Positions 63,364-64,000 of a DNA stretch of 64,000 nucleotides are shown here, one piece after another (position 1 is the first letter of the stretch; each line of letters starts with the position of its first letter). The DNA lies in contig CP141729.1 in assembly GCA_035621215.1 (NCBI GenBank), forward strand, positions 1,324,944 through 1,388,943, given 5' to 3'. Below the pieces are notes generated by a model that ran no database searches, was not told the origin of the DNA, and was given only the letters and a program-made list of their open reading frames with translations. The stretch is from Oscillospiraceae bacterium MB08-C2-2. Its GTDB lineage: Bacteria; Bacillota; Clostridia; Oscillospirales; Ruminococcaceae. The position numbers and the translations under genes were made by a program.

Positions 63364-63565
63364 CGTGTTTTAAACAGTCCCCTAATGTGAAACATGTGCA
63401 AAGCGGATTGGTCACAGACGCTTCCGGCAAGGGTCTTGCCCTCACTTTTATTTTAGCTTTAGCCCCCAAGCTTTGCAACCTGTATTTTACAGCATCATAC
63501 TGACTCTGCAAATGCCACTACACCTCAAAATCAAGCTGCATATAGCTCGAAAAGGTTGCTCCCTT
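63364..63565. other. Spacer between PucR-type and PrpR_N genes
   Basis: Contains one small hairpin, GGCAAG/CTTGCC near 63434, and no supported gene. Confidence 0.4.
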
Positions 63566-64000
63566 CTAAGAAGAAGGGAAACCCGTTTCATTGCCATAAA
63601 GCAATTCATCCACCTTAAAATTCATTAGCAGGTTAAAGCAGGTATCTGGGTCCGAAAGATCAATGTTGGCCATGCTTTCAATTTTATTCAGGCGGTAAAG
63701 CAGTGTATTCCGATGAATGCGGAGCTTTTCAACACAGTAGGCGTGATTTAAAAAGGATACCACAAAGTATTTTAACGTAAGGCAATACTCCGTTTTATTT
63801 TGGAGATCATACTCCCGCAAAATCTCTATTGCCGGATGCCCCAGACTTTCCGGCAAAAAATTCTGGCAAATACAGCTCATCAGGTCATCGGTGGCAAACT
63901 GCTCATAGCGGAAAATCTTCTGAGAGGAGCCCTCCTTTTTGGCAAAGCCCAGCCGCAGAGCGCTATCGGCCTGCTCTTTAAAAGCCAGAGTCTGCAAAAT
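63566..64000 (-). CDS. PucR-type regulator, C-terminal part (5' partial)
   Basis: The last 144 or so residues of a PucR-family regulator. The C-terminal helix-turn-helix is YCVEKLRIHRNTLLYRLNKIESMANIDLSDPDTCFNLLMNFKV, diagnostic for this family. The frame is open to the window edge, so the start lies outside. It faces the same way as the PrpR_N chimera and may be cotranscribed with it. Confidence 0.85.
   Translation of the reverse strand: MLQTLAFKEQADSALRLGFAKKEGSSQKIFRYEQFATDDLMSCICQNFLPESLGHPAIEILREYDLQNKTEYCLTLKYFVVSFLNHAYCVEKLRIHRNTLLYRLNKIESMANIDLSDPDTCFNLLMNFKVDELLYGNETGFPSS

Overview
The window looks like chromosome of a low-to-mid G+C anaerobic Firmicute, probably a clostridial gut-type bacterium of the Oscillospirales kind. 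The support is the serine- and alanine-rich lipoprotein leaders after a lipobox cysteine, strong GGAGG-type ribosome binding sites, T-tailed intrinsic terminators, L-box and B12 riboswitches, YesM-type kinase signalling, and many ABC importers. The species is inference. I saw no CRISPR array, rRNA, tRNA or phage module.

Layout. 1-11006 handles arabinose and arabinan: a sugar kinase cut by the left edge, araA and araD on the plus strand; a sensor kinase plus sugar-binding lipoprotein; and a 1439-residue secreted GH43 enzyme whose promoter region is rich in palindromes. 11690-15021 is a btuFCD-type importer under a cobalamin riboswitch with its own terminator. 15227-16890 holds a two-part chromate transporter and a small unknown gene. 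17017-17553 carries a frameshifted remnant of an oxalate decarboxylase gene. 17626-24479 is a peptide/metal-type ABC importer with a methyltransferase, facing an ArsR-type repressor across well-formed divergent promoters.

24768-35361 is a nine-gene minus-strand operon that imports peptides and carries a D-aminoacylase, two tandem M19 dipeptidases and an Asp/Glu/hydantoin racemase. This gene set fits scavenging of D-amino-acid peptides or N-acyl-D-amino acids. A Crp/Fnr-type regulator diverges from it, and a 269-bp element full of palindromes sits in the regulator's leader. 37023-44723 is a nucleoside-type (BMP) importer with an M20 amidohydrolase and a divergent MtaD-like deaminase.

45046-52139 is a LivFGMHK-type importer preceded by two Gfo/Idh/MocA dehydrogenases. 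The promoter and LacI-type operator that should drive this seven-gene unit lie at 53879-53935, on the far side of an IS110-family insertion. The matching LacI regulator is at 54173-55234 with its own operator. 55374-58562 holds a flavin-type oxidase, a GyrI-like protein, a WYL regulator and an SDR enzyme. 58917-62109 is a lysine-riboswitch-controlled amino-acid importer. The right end carries a PrpR_N-PAS protein fused to the C-terminal third of a dihydrodipicolinate-synthase-family enzyme, and a PucR-type regulator cut by the window edge.

The best candidates for something new are the D-peptide operon with its unusual M19 metal site, the palindromic element at 35795-36063, the PrpR_N-PAS-DHDPS chimera, and the IS110 insertion that separates a LacI-controlled promoter from its operon. 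All calls come from reading the sequence and translations; no database search was run.
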